DNA of 5,955 bases. It comes from Gammaproteobacteria bacterium (GTDB taxonomy: Bacteria > Pseudomonadota > Gammaproteobacteria > Enterobacterales > Alteromonadaceae). The translations under genes were made by a program, and so were the position numbers. Of the stretch, positions 1 to 5,601 are shown in pieces; position 1 is the first letter of the stretch, and each line of letters begins with the position of its first letter. The stretch covers positions 1 through 5,955 of the forward strand of contig JAIXSW010000206.1 in assembly GCA_027484495.1 (NCBI GenBank), in the 5' to 3' direction. Below the pieces are notes generated by a model. It did no database searches and was not told the DNA's origin. It saw nothing but the letters and a program-made list of their open reading frames with translations.

Positions 1-2
1 CC

Positions 3-143
3 ATGAAAGCCAGCTGTCGGATAAATGAATTTTTGCTGACAATGAACAGGTGTTGGCACCTAGGGTTTAAAGCATTGTTTCGTGCATTATTTCTTGCATT
101 GTTTCGTGCAGTGTGTGGAGCGACGAGGCATGGGCGCCGCTAA
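3..143 (+). CDS. Doubtful small ORF (46 aa) or 3' end of a gene entering from the left
   Basis: An open frame runs from an ATG at position 3 to a TAA at 141-143 and is open to the left edge, so it could be a 46-residue protein or the tail of a longer one. I do not recognise it. Its C-terminal half is built on an in-frame 12-base tandem repeat giving ALFR-ALFL-ALFR-AVCG, a hydrophobic/basic four-residue period, and it ends in a basic tail (RHGRR). The ribosome binding site would lie outside the window. A competing reading is that a plus-strand gene ends in the next frame at the TGA at 26-28, with last residues HESQLSDK. That looks at least as protein-like, and would make the rest non-coding. 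Either way, a plus-strand gene here would converge on the Sel1-repeat gene that ends at 176. Confidence 0.2.
   Translation: MKASCRINEFLLTMNRCWHLGFKALFRALFLALFRAVCGATRHGRR
72..119. repeat. 12-bp tandem repeat, three good copies plus a decayed fourth
   Basis: Copies lie at 72-83 (GCATTGTTTCGT), 84-95 (GCATTATTTCTT), 96-107 (identical to the first) and 108-119 (GCAGTGTGTGGA, degenerate). Copies 1 and 3 are exact and copy 2 differs at two bases. The period is a multiple of three, so the repeat stays in frame in the doubtful small ORF. It does not resemble a CRISPR array, because there are no spacers and the units are too short. It may be a minisatellite-like slippage tract or an array of protein-binding sites. 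Confidence 0.8.
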
Positions 144-163
144 CACAGCAACTAACACAACAA
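140..163. repeat. Second 12-bp tandem repeat, two copies
   Basis: CTAACACAGCAA (140-151) is followed directly by CTAACACAACAA (152-163), with one base difference. It lies just downstream of the minus-strand Sel1-repeat gene and 20 bases after the other 12-base tandem array, which has an unrelated sequence but the same period. No function is evident. Confidence 0.6.
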
Positions 164-175
164 ATAGCAAAGTGG

Positions 176-1336
176 TTATGGCAATACCGAGTCCGCCCGC
201 AGCAGGCTCACCCAACTGAGCATTGGTTCGGCGTACACCGGGTCCTGACTTTCTAGTCGTCGCAGTGCTTGTCGATACACTGTTGTTTGCCCGGTAAAAT
301 GGGCGTGCAACAGCATCGCATACCACGCCGTACTGCGGTAATAGTCTTCGCTTAGCGTGTCGATGGCGCTGAGCGCGCGCTCTGCCTGTGACGGGTCTAC
401 ATACCAACTGAGGATTTGTTGCGCTGCTTCGTCGTGGCTAAAGGCTTGCAGTTGTTGCCAGTGATGAGCGACGGGCAAGTTGGCACTGCGCTTGAGCACA
501 TAGGCTAATAAATGATGGTCATTGATACCGCATTTGTCTTCTTCACCGCTATTGCCGCTGACGGCATAGCTGAGATTTTCCATCTGTTGCCACCATTGCT
601 CAGCGGTTTTTCCGGTGCTTAGTTTGCTTTTAAAAAAGCTAAGTTGCGCTAAAAATGATGTCGATAGGATGGCGGCACAACGATACTGCAGCCCAGTTGC
701 GACAATCTTTTGGTGCCATTGAATGGCTTTGTTGAGGTTCTGTTCAATGCCAAACTCACCTGTAAAATGAAAAGTTGCCAATTCGGTCATGCAACCGGCG
801 TGGCCGTTGTTGCCGCATAAGGTCCAAAGTTCCACCGCCTTGTTGTACATTTGCAGATGATTGAGTGCGAGTTTGCCGCCATTAAACGCCAGTTCCAGCA
901 GCTGTGGAGTGTACGGTCGGGCGTGCTGCAACACGTATTCAATATCTTCCAAACCACGCCGCGACGCTTTTAAATCTGCTGGCAGATCTTGTTCATAGCG
1001 CCGCCCCGCGAGATGAAATAACACCAGGCCGCGAATGTAACGACCGAGCAGGACTTCATCTGCCGAGAGTTTGGTGGTTAACAACAGATCAAGTTGTTGC
1101 AGGCTTCTTTCCGTAGCGGCAATGTCAACCAACTGACCTGCATCCGGTGCAATGGCTTGTGCATAGAGCTCGTCACAGACTATTTCTAGTGCAGAGCGCA
1201 CGGGCGCGACTGGTGCAGCTACTGTGACGGGAGCTGCTAACTGGACTGGCGCGACTGGTGTTGCTGCCACGACCGGCCAACCCAGAGTTAACCACAAAAC
1301 AGCGCTAACGCTGCGAAGCATGAATAAGCGTGCCAT
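176..1336 (-). CDS. Secreted Sel1-repeat (SLR/TPR-like) protein
   Basis: This is a 386-residue protein of unknown specific function. Residues 1-24 form a signal peptide: an Arg-containing start, a hydrophobic core (about 10-20) and a likely cleavage at VVA or VAA (24/25), so the protein is probably periplasmic. Residues 25-47 are a low-complexity Ala-Pro-Val linker. The remainder is predicted helical. Residues about 174-211 match the Sel1-like repeat pattern (small residues around GHAGCM, then a Gly-containing turn and NKAIQWHQK). Other Sel1/TPR-like helices probably flank it but are too diverged to call. Five cysteines remain in the mature part (54, 174, 182, 220, 269). Sel1 repeats are protein-interaction scaffolds. 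The ATG at 1336 has no strong Shine-Dalgarno, and an ATG at 1321 would still leave a signal peptide. It lies 74 bases downstream of yjjX on the same strand, so co-transcription is possible but not shown. No strong terminator is seen after it. Confidence 0.85.
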   Translation of the reverse strand: MARLFMLRSVSAVLWLTLGWPVVAATPVAPVQLAAPVTVAAPVAPVRSALEIVCDELYAQAIAPDAGQLVDIAATERSLQQLDLLLTTKLSADEVLLGRYIRGLVLFHLAGRRYEQDLPADLKASRRGLEDIEYVLQHARPYTPQLLELAFNGGKLALNHLQMYNKAVELWTLCGNNGHAGCMTELATFHFTGEFGIEQNLNKAIQWHQKIVATGLQYRCAAILSTSFLAQLSFFKSKLSTGKTAEQWWQQMENLSYAVSGNSGEEDKCGINDHHLLAYVLKRSANLPVAHHWQQLQAFSHDEAAQQILSWYVDPSQAERALSAIDTLSEDYYRSTAWYAMLLHAHFTGQTTVYRQALRRLESQDPVYAEPMLSWVSLLRADSVLP

Positions 1337-1410
1337 GACCTGACCATTTGTTAACCATGATGACTCAACCTATTACACCATTTACTCTGTTGCAACCTTG
1401 CGCAGTGCTA

Positions 1411-1950
1411 TTAGAACCAATCGGGTGACAAAAACGGGATTAATGCCAAAATCAACGCCTGTTGATAGACGCTACTGCGACTCAGTTTATGCTGCGTCAG
1501 TAGGCCAATAGCGCCGCCGGCTTGTTTGATATTTTGCGTACCGAACAGGTCGTCCATCACATCACCGAGCTCGTCACCTTGCTCCAGCCGCTGCACCGCA
1601 GCAGCCGGTAATTGCAGCGAAGCGGAGCGGGCGCGTCCGTCGCGTTTGCCATCGGTAATACGCATCCAGGCGAACGTCATGCCATCGTCGAATCCGGCTT
1701 CAATCGCCACATAAAAATCCGCCGGCTGTTGTTGCAGCTGAAGTTGTAAATTGTGCAGGCGGTTGTCTGCGCCGAGCAGGGTTTCGGCCGAGCTCATCGG
1801 CTGTGCGGCGACACCTGATTCGGTTTTATAGCCACTGATCTGGCACTGCACATCAGGAAATGCCAGCGCAAAAGCATCGCGTACGGCGTTGATTTTGGCG
1901 GGATTGGTGGAGGCAACTGCGATCTGCCAAGATGCGATCTGACCAGACAT
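1411..1950 (-). CDS. yjjX: Inosine/xanthosine triphosphatase YjjX
   Basis: This is a 179-residue member of the YjjX/DUF84 NTPase family; the E. coli protein is about 170. The family hydrolyses non-canonical purine nucleoside triphosphates (ITP, XTP) to the diphosphate, keeping damaged nucleotides out of nucleic acids in the cytoplasm. Sequence support: the N-terminal substrate-binding loop STNPAKINAV (14-23), ESGVAAQP (44-51), the central acidic core FYVAIEAGFDDG (79-90), RARSASLQLP (106-115), the GAIGLLTQHKLSRSSVY block (146-162) and the C-terminal QQALILALIPF. All align by eye with E. coli YjjX. The ATG at 1950 is preferred because AAGGA at 1963-1959 sits 8 bases upstream. A TTG at 1971 would add seven residues but overlaps that site. 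It is divergent from the nitroreductase gene and may carry the Sel1-repeat gene behind it. Confidence 0.95.
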   Translation of the reverse strand: MSGQIASWQIAVASTNPAKINAVRDAFALAFPDVQCQISGYKTESGVAAQPMSSAETLLGADNRLHNLQLQLQQQPADFYVAIEAGFDDGMTFAWMRITDGKRDGRARSASLQLPAAAVQRLEQGDELGDVMDDLFGTQNIKQAGGAIGLLTQHKLSRSSVYQQALILALIPFLSPDWF

Positions 1951-1980
1951 ACTGAAAATCCTTAAGGGCAAAAAAATCAG

Positions 1981-2011
1981 AGTATACCCAAAATCATGGA
2001 AGATTCGTGAA
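1981..2011 (-). promoter_or_regulatory. Candidate promoter for yjjX
   Basis: On the minus strand TATACT (1986-1981) is a good -10 hexamer. TTCACG (2011-2006), matching four of six consensus -35 bases, lies 19 bases upstream, which is longer than the ideal 17. Transcription would start near 1974, giving a leader of about 25 bases that includes the AAGGA ribosome site. The -10 is plausible and the -35 is weak. Confidence 0.35.
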
Positions 2012-2045
2012 GGCGGCCAATAACCCCGAAACTTAGAGGAATAAG

Positions 2046-2055
2046 GGTATATACC
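2046..2055. promoter_or_regulatory. Perfect 10-bp palindrome in the divergent yjjX/nitroreductase region
   Basis: GGTATATACC is a perfect palindrome. The overlapping GGGTATA (2045-2051) is also the inverted partner of TATACCC (1983-1989), which overlaps the candidate yjjX -10. It could be part of a regulator site or a plus-strand -10 element, but no matching -35 is seen. The remaining 218 bases between the two starts show no further element I can support. TTGGTC (2091) and TACTTT (2114), 17 bases apart, are a very weak promoter candidate for the nitroreductase. Confidence 0.3.
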
Positions 2056-2168
2056 GGCCAGTCATTGCGCTTGCATCCGTCCCGCCGTGGTTGGTCGGAT
2101 TTCTATATCAGGCTACTTTGTGTTTACATGGATTTTACCCACAACCACCGACTTGCCGGAGCCTGCCG

Positions 2169-2843
2169 ATGGAAACCCAATACCCGCTGAGCGATTTTGT
2201 TGAATATAGCCCTGCTGAGCTGCAACAACGTGCCAGCGATCATCTGGCGCTGATGCAGCGTCGCCATACTATCCGCAGTTTTTCCGACAAACCGGTACCT
2301 CGGCAGGTGATTGAACAGCTCATTCAGGTGGCGGCCGGCGCGCCGAGTGGCGCCAATCATCAACCCTGGCATTTTGTCGCAATCAGCGATCCGGCGGTGA
2401 AACAACAAATCCGTCACGAAGCGGAGTTACAGGAAGCCGGTTTTTATAGTGGCCGCGCCGGCGATGAATGGCTAAATGCATTAAAACCACTTGGCACCGA
2501 CGCGCATAAGCCTTACCTTGAAACGGCGCCTTGGCTCATTGTGATTTTTTCGCAAAAGCGCGGTGGCATCGACAATAACGACAGCGACACCAATTACTAT
2601 GTGCATGAATCGGTAGGCATTGCCACCGGCTTTTTGATCCAGGCGGCGCATCAGGTTGGTCTGGTGTCGTTAACTCATACGCCAAAACCAATGAGTTTTT
2701 TAAGCAAAATCTGTGGCCGGGATAACGACAACGACCGGCCTTATATGTTGCTGGTGCTGGGATATCCGGCGGCCGACGCCACGGTGCCAGCGCACGCCCT
2801 GAAGAAAAAGCCGTTTGATCAAATCTGTACTGTGCTGGAATAA
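2169..2843 (+). CDS. FMN-dependent nitroreductase, bacterial iodotyrosine deiodinase-like
   Basis: This is a 224-residue cytoplasmic flavoprotein of the nitroreductase fold, closest by eye to iodotyrosine deiodinase (IYD), which reductively removes halide from halotyrosines using FMN. Seen: the FMN-phosphate arginines RRHTIRSF (31-38), APSGANHQPWHF (58-69), YLETAPWLIVIF (116-127), the helix around HESVGIATGFLIQAA (146-160), LTHTP (168-172, with threonines placed like the FMN N5 contact) and the tail ATVPAHALKKKPFDQI (204-219), all in the order and wording of IYD. E89, Y93 and K114 reproduce the spacing of the IYD active-site lid triad that binds the substrate zwitterion. Animal enzymes add a membrane anchor that is absent here. 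The ATG at 2169 has GGAG at 2158-2161, 7 bases upstream. The frame extends back to a TTG at 2091, but that segment looks non-coding. A DoxX gene follows 62 bases later. The natural substrate is unknown. Confidence 0.9.
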   Translation: METQYPLSDFVEYSPAELQQRASDHLALMQRRHTIRSFSDKPVPRQVIEQLIQVAAGAPSGANHQPWHFVAISDPAVKQQIRHEAELQEAGFYSGRAGDEWLNALKPLGTDAHKPYLETAPWLIVIFSQKRGGIDNNDSDTNYYVHESVGIATGFLIQAAHQVGLVSLTHTPKPMSFLSKICGRDNDNDRPYMLLVLGYPAADATVPAHALKKKPFDQICTVLE

Positions 2844-2879
2844 GCTTGGGACAGCCAAACCGCCCATAACGTAAACGCC

Positions 2880-2897
2880 AAAAAAGCCGCCTGCGGC
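2880..2897 (-). terminator. Possible minus-strand intrinsic terminator (short GC hairpin plus T6)
   Basis: Read on the minus strand, GCCGCAGGCGGC (2897-2886) folds as a 4-bp GC stem with a CAGG tetraloop and is followed at once by six Ts (2885-2880). The stem is short for a strong terminator. No minus-strand gene ends nearby. The nearest upstream one is arsJ, about 430 bases away, whose transcript would have to cross doxX in antisense. On the plus strand the same hairpin abuts the doxX ribosome binding site (AGGAG, 2898-2902), so it could instead influence doxX translation. Confidence 0.3.
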
Positions 2898-2905
2898 AGG
2901 AGAAC

Positions 2906-3328
2906 ATGATGCGCACTGATGGACTAAGCCGACTGGATCAGCATTTATGGTTATTGTTGCGGCTGACGCTGGCTGGTTTATTGGCCGCGCATGGCTGGGC
3001 CAGATTGCTTGGTGGTGGCGTGGTGCCTTTTGGTGAATGGTTGCAAACACAGGGCTTGCCGGCCGGGTTTTATCTGGCCGCCGCAGTCACCGCTTATGAG
3101 ATTATTGCTACGGTACTGTATGCGCTGGGGAAATGGGTCTGGCCGCTGACCCTTGGTTTTGTTGGCATCTACAGCACCGGCCTTGTGATGGTGCATGCAC
3201 CTTTTGGCTGGTTTGTCGTTGGTGCCGGCCGCAACGGCATGGAATACAGTGTGCTATTGATTGTGACTTTGTGTTGTGTCGGTTATCGGGCATATGTTGC
3301 CGGCAAACAACGTGACGGCCAATTTTAA
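2906..3328 (+). CDS. DoxX-family inner-membrane protein
   Basis: This is a 140-residue integral membrane protein with four predicted helices (about 15-35, 53-75, 78-97, 113-131), the usual size and topology of the DoxX family. Supporting motifs are LLRLTLAGLLAAHGWARL (17-34) and the strongly conserved HAPFGWFVVGAGRNGMEYS block (97-115) between helices 3 and 4. DoxX relatives are often encoded beside oxidoreductases and have been linked to redox and thiol stress, but the biochemical role here is not known. Two ATGs occur in tandem: AGGAG at 2898-2902 is 3 bases from the ATG at 2906 and 6 bases from the one at 2909, so translation may begin at the second Met (139 residues). It follows the deiodinase-like gene by 62 bases with no clear terminator between, so one operon is likely. 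Its stop codon overlaps the arsJ stop on the other strand. Confidence 0.88.
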   Translation: MMRTDGLSRLDQHLWLLLRLTLAGLLAAHGWARLLGGGVVPFGEWLQTQGLPAGFYLAAAVTAYEIIATVLYALGKWVWPLTLGFVGIYSTGLVMVHAPFGWFVVGAGRNGMEYSVLLIVTLCCVGYRAYVAGKQRDGQF

Positions 3329-4566
3329 TGGCTGTTGCTGCGCGCCAGCGAGACACTAATCAGCAGCGTCAGTACTAAAAAGCCACTGGACACCCACAAA
3401 CAGGCGGGGAGTCCGGCGGCTTGATACACCGCGCCGGACAACAGCGTGCCAACCAGCCGGCCCATCGCGTTGGCCATATAATAAAAACCGACATCCAGCG
3501 ATACCCCATCCCGGCCGGCCAGCCGCACAATCAGGTAACTGTGCAGTGCTGAATTGACCGCAAACACTGCGCCAAACAACATCAGGCCGCCAATCAGTAT
3601 CCATAGCGGCGCGCTGCTGTAAACCATGCCCATACTGATGAATAACGGGATGCCGCATAAGAACGCAGCCCAGCGCACTGCGGCGTTGATGCTTGCGGAC
3701 TGATCCTGCGGATCTGCAGTTGCGCGGCCTGTCAGCGCCGGAGCCAGCGCCTGGACTATGCCATAGCCAATCACCCAAAAGGCCAGAAAGCTGCCAATCG
3801 CCGTTTGCGACCAGCCGGCAGTCGTTGCCAGATACAACGGCAGCGCAATTACAAACCAGACATCGCGGGCGCCGAATAAAAACAGTCGTGCCGCTGCGAG
3901 CTTATTAATCGCCGGGCTTTTGGAAAATATTTCTTTGAATTTGGGTTTGAATTTACTTTTGCCTAAATCGCGTTGCAGCAAAAACAAGCTCAGGCCCCAG
4001 ATTAACGCCAGCGCAGCGGCCATACCGGCGATAGCACCCTGAAACCCAAACACCGCCAGCAACAGGCCACCGAGGAAAAAACCAACACCTTTGAGCGCAT
4101 TTTTCGAGCCGGTCAACAATGCAACCCATCGATATAACGCACCTTGCGAATCCTCTGGCAGCAGCAGCTTCAGCGAACTTTTGGCGCTCATTTTGTTCAT
4201 ATCTTTGGCAATGCCAGAAAGGGCCTGCGCTGCCATCACCCAAGCCACGGTCAGCAGTGGTGCCGGCAGCAACAACATCGACAGCGCCAGCACCTGCAAC
4301 AATAAGCCGATGTTCATCGTTTTGTTCAGGCCAACGCGCGCGCCCAACCAGCCGCCGATCAGGTTGGTGATAACACCAAACAACTCGTAAAATAAAAACA
4401 ACGAAGCAATGGCCAGCGGCGAAAAACCAAGCTGATAAAAATGCAGCACAATCAACATGCGCAGCGCGCCGTCAGTCAGGGTAAATGCCCAATAATTGGC
4501 GGTGACCACGCCGTACTGACGCAGTGCCGCGTTTGCGGTTGTACTGGTTGGGGTTGTCAAAGGCAT
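3325..4566 (-). CDS. arsJ: Organoarsenical efflux MFS permease ArsJ
   Basis: This is a 413-residue major facilitator transporter of the inner membrane. ArsJ exports 1-arseno-3-phosphoglycerate made by the partner GAPDH; the ester breaks down outside, releasing arsenate, so the pair confers arsenate resistance. Seen: the characteristic N-terminal block YGVVTANYWAFTLTDGALRM (18-37), LFLFYELFGVITNLIGGWLG (56-75) with the MFS loop 2/3 region GARVGLNKT (75-83), KDMNKMSAKSS (121-131), a basic central loop GKSKFKPKFKEIF (202-214) separating two six-helix halves, and a further set of hydrophobic segments to about residue 405. The start at 4566 is chosen because it follows gap by 10 bases, has GGAAGGA just upstream and gives the usual ArsJ N-terminus. 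The open frame extends 28 codons further back inside gap. Its stop overlaps the doxX stop, leaving no space for its own terminator. Confidence 0.93.
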   Translation of the reverse strand: MPLTTPTSTTANAALRQYGVVTANYWAFTLTDGALRMLIVLHFYQLGFSPLAIASLFLFYELFGVITNLIGGWLGARVGLNKTMNIGLLLQVLALSMLLLPAPLLTVAWVMAAQALSGIAKDMNKMSAKSSLKLLLPEDSQGALYRWVALLTGSKNALKGVGFFLGGLLLAVFGFQGAIAGMAAALALIWGLSLFLLQRDLGKSKFKPKFKEIFSKSPAINKLAAARLFLFGARDVWFVIALPLYLATTAGWSQTAIGSFLAFWVIGYGIVQALAPALTGRATADPQDQSASINAAVRWAAFLCGIPLFISMGMVYSSAPLWILIGGLMLFGAVFAVNSALHSYLIVRLAGRDGVSLDVGFYYMANAMGRLVGTLLSGAVYQAAGLPACLWVSSGFLVLTLLISVSLARSNSH

Positions 4567-4576
4567 GTCCTTCCGT

Positions 4577-5578
4577 TTAAGCCTGACCGACCAGTCTGGC
4601 CAGTTCAACGGTGCGGTTGGCATAACCCCATTCATTGTCATACCAGGCATAAATCTTCAGCTGGGTGCCGTTGACGACCATCGTCGACAGCGCATCAATA
4701 ATGCAGGACCGCGGGTCGGTTTTATAATCGACCGACACCAGCGGCCGTTCTTCATAACCTAAAATGCCTAGCAGTTCACCTTCTGCGGCGGCTTGGAGCA
4801 GGCCGTTGACTGCTTCGGCGCTGGTGGCACGCTCCAATTCAAATACACAATCGGTTAAGGACGCATTAGCCAGCGGCACCCGCACGGCGTGGCCATTCAG
4901 CCGGCCTTTGAGCTCGGGAAAGATCTCGGTAATGGCGGTGGCTGAACCGGTGGTGGTTGGGATCAGGCTGCTGCCACAAGCGCGGGCACGGCGTAAGTCT
5001 TTGTGTGGCGTGTCCAGAATCGACTGGGTATTAGTTAAATCATGGATAGTTGTGATAGAACCATGTTTGATGCCTAAGTGCTGGTGGATCACTTTGACCA
5101 CAGGCGCCAGACAGTTAGTGGTGCAGCTGGCGGCCGTGACGATGCGATGGATAGCCGGGTCAAACAGCTGTTGATTAACGCCCATCACCACGTTGAGCAC
5201 GCCTGGTTCTTTCACCGGCGCACTGACCACCACGCGCTTGACGCCCTGATCCAGATAAGCCTGCAACAATGCCGTCGTTTTCATTTTGCCGGAGGCTTCA
5301 ATCACGAGATCACAGCCAGACCAGTCGGTGTCGGCGATAGATTTATTGGCACTGACCTGAATGGTTTTGCCATTGATCCGGATGCTTTCACCTTCGGCGC
5401 TGGCTAAATGGGACCAACGACCATGCACCGAATCAAAATTCAGCAAATGGGCGAAAGTGGCGGCGTCTGCCGCCGGGTCGTTGATCTGGACAAATTCCAG
5501 TTCCGGCCAGTCAAATGCGGCCCGCAGTACCAGCCGGCCAATCCGGCCAAAGCCATTAATCCCTACTTTAATCGTCAT
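4577..5578 (-). CDS. gap: ArsJ-associated glyceraldehyde-3-phosphate dehydrogenase
   Basis: This is a 333-residue, full-length cytoplasmic GAPDH. Beside arsJ its role is to oxidise glyceraldehyde-3-phosphate with NAD and arsenate, forming 1-arseno-3-phosphoglycerate for ArsJ to export. Seen: the Rossmann motif INGFGRIGR (7-15), NDP (33-35) with Asp34 favouring NAD, SCTTNCLAP (151-159) with catalytic Cys152, His179 in TIHDLTNTQ, the substrate-binding regions TTTGSATA (208-215) and RVPLAN (233-238), and WYDNEWGYANR (312-322). All essential residues are present. The segment PHKDLRRARACGSS (191-204) differs from housekeeping GapA (HKDWRGGRGAS-like) and fits the arsenic-linked subfamily. The ATG at 5578 has GGAG (5590-5587) 8 bases upstream. 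It starts 23 bases after the phosphatase gene and ends 10 bases before arsJ, so the three read as one operon. A central glycolytic role is unlikely but not excluded. Confidence 0.95.
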   Translation of the reverse strand: MTIKVGINGFGRIGRLVLRAAFDWPELEFVQINDPAADAATFAHLLNFDSVHGRWSHLASAEGESIRINGKTIQVSANKSIADTDWSGCDLVIEASGKMKTTALLQAYLDQGVKRVVVSAPVKEPGVLNVVMGVNQQLFDPAIHRIVTAASCTTNCLAPVVKVIHQHLGIKHGSITTIHDLTNTQSILDTPHKDLRRARACGSSLIPTTTGSATAITEIFPELKGRLNGHAVRVPLANASLTDCVFELERATSAEAVNGLLQAAAEGELLGILGYEERPLVSVDYKTDPRSCIIDALSTMVVNGTQLKIYAWYDNEWGYANRTVELARLVGQA

Positions 5579-5601
5579 CGTTGTTGCTCCACAAAACAGC
5601 C

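Noticed and set aside
48..61. Hairpin AGGTG-TTGG-CACCT as a terminator for the Sel1-repeat gene
   Set aside because: The stem is only 5 bp and there is no T tract on either strand.
72..119. CRISPR array
   Set aside because: Units are 12 bases and directly adjacent, without spacers, and there are no cas genes.
87..407. Minus-strand frame of about 106 codons overlapping the end of the Sel1-repeat gene
   Set aside because: It lies in another frame of the same strand over a well-supported gene, is Arg/Thr-rich with no recognisable motif, and has no convincing start.
2536..3050. Two minus-strand frames (2536-2916 and 2700-3050) antisense to the nitroreductase and doxX
   Set aside because: Both are low-complexity, Pro/Arg/His/Cys-rich translations antisense to genes with clear family motifs and good ribosome sites.
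2326..3530. Many GCCGGC/GGCCGG hexamers as a special repeat family
   Set aside because: They are scattered inside coding regions at irregular spacing and are explained by codon use at this GC content.
4091..4390. Plus-strand frames antisense to arsJ
   Set aside because: They are Ser/Ala/Pro-rich shadow translations of a transmembrane protein, with no ribosome site and no family resemblance.
4567..4650. Longer arsJ beginning at 4650 and overlapping gap by 28 codons
   Set aside because: The extra residues are the out-of-frame end of gap; the ATG at 4566 has a Shine-Dalgarno-like GGAAGGA and gives the normal ArsJ N-terminus.
4764..5407. Plus-strand frames antisense to gap
   Set aside because: They mirror GAPDH codons and have no independent motif or start signal.
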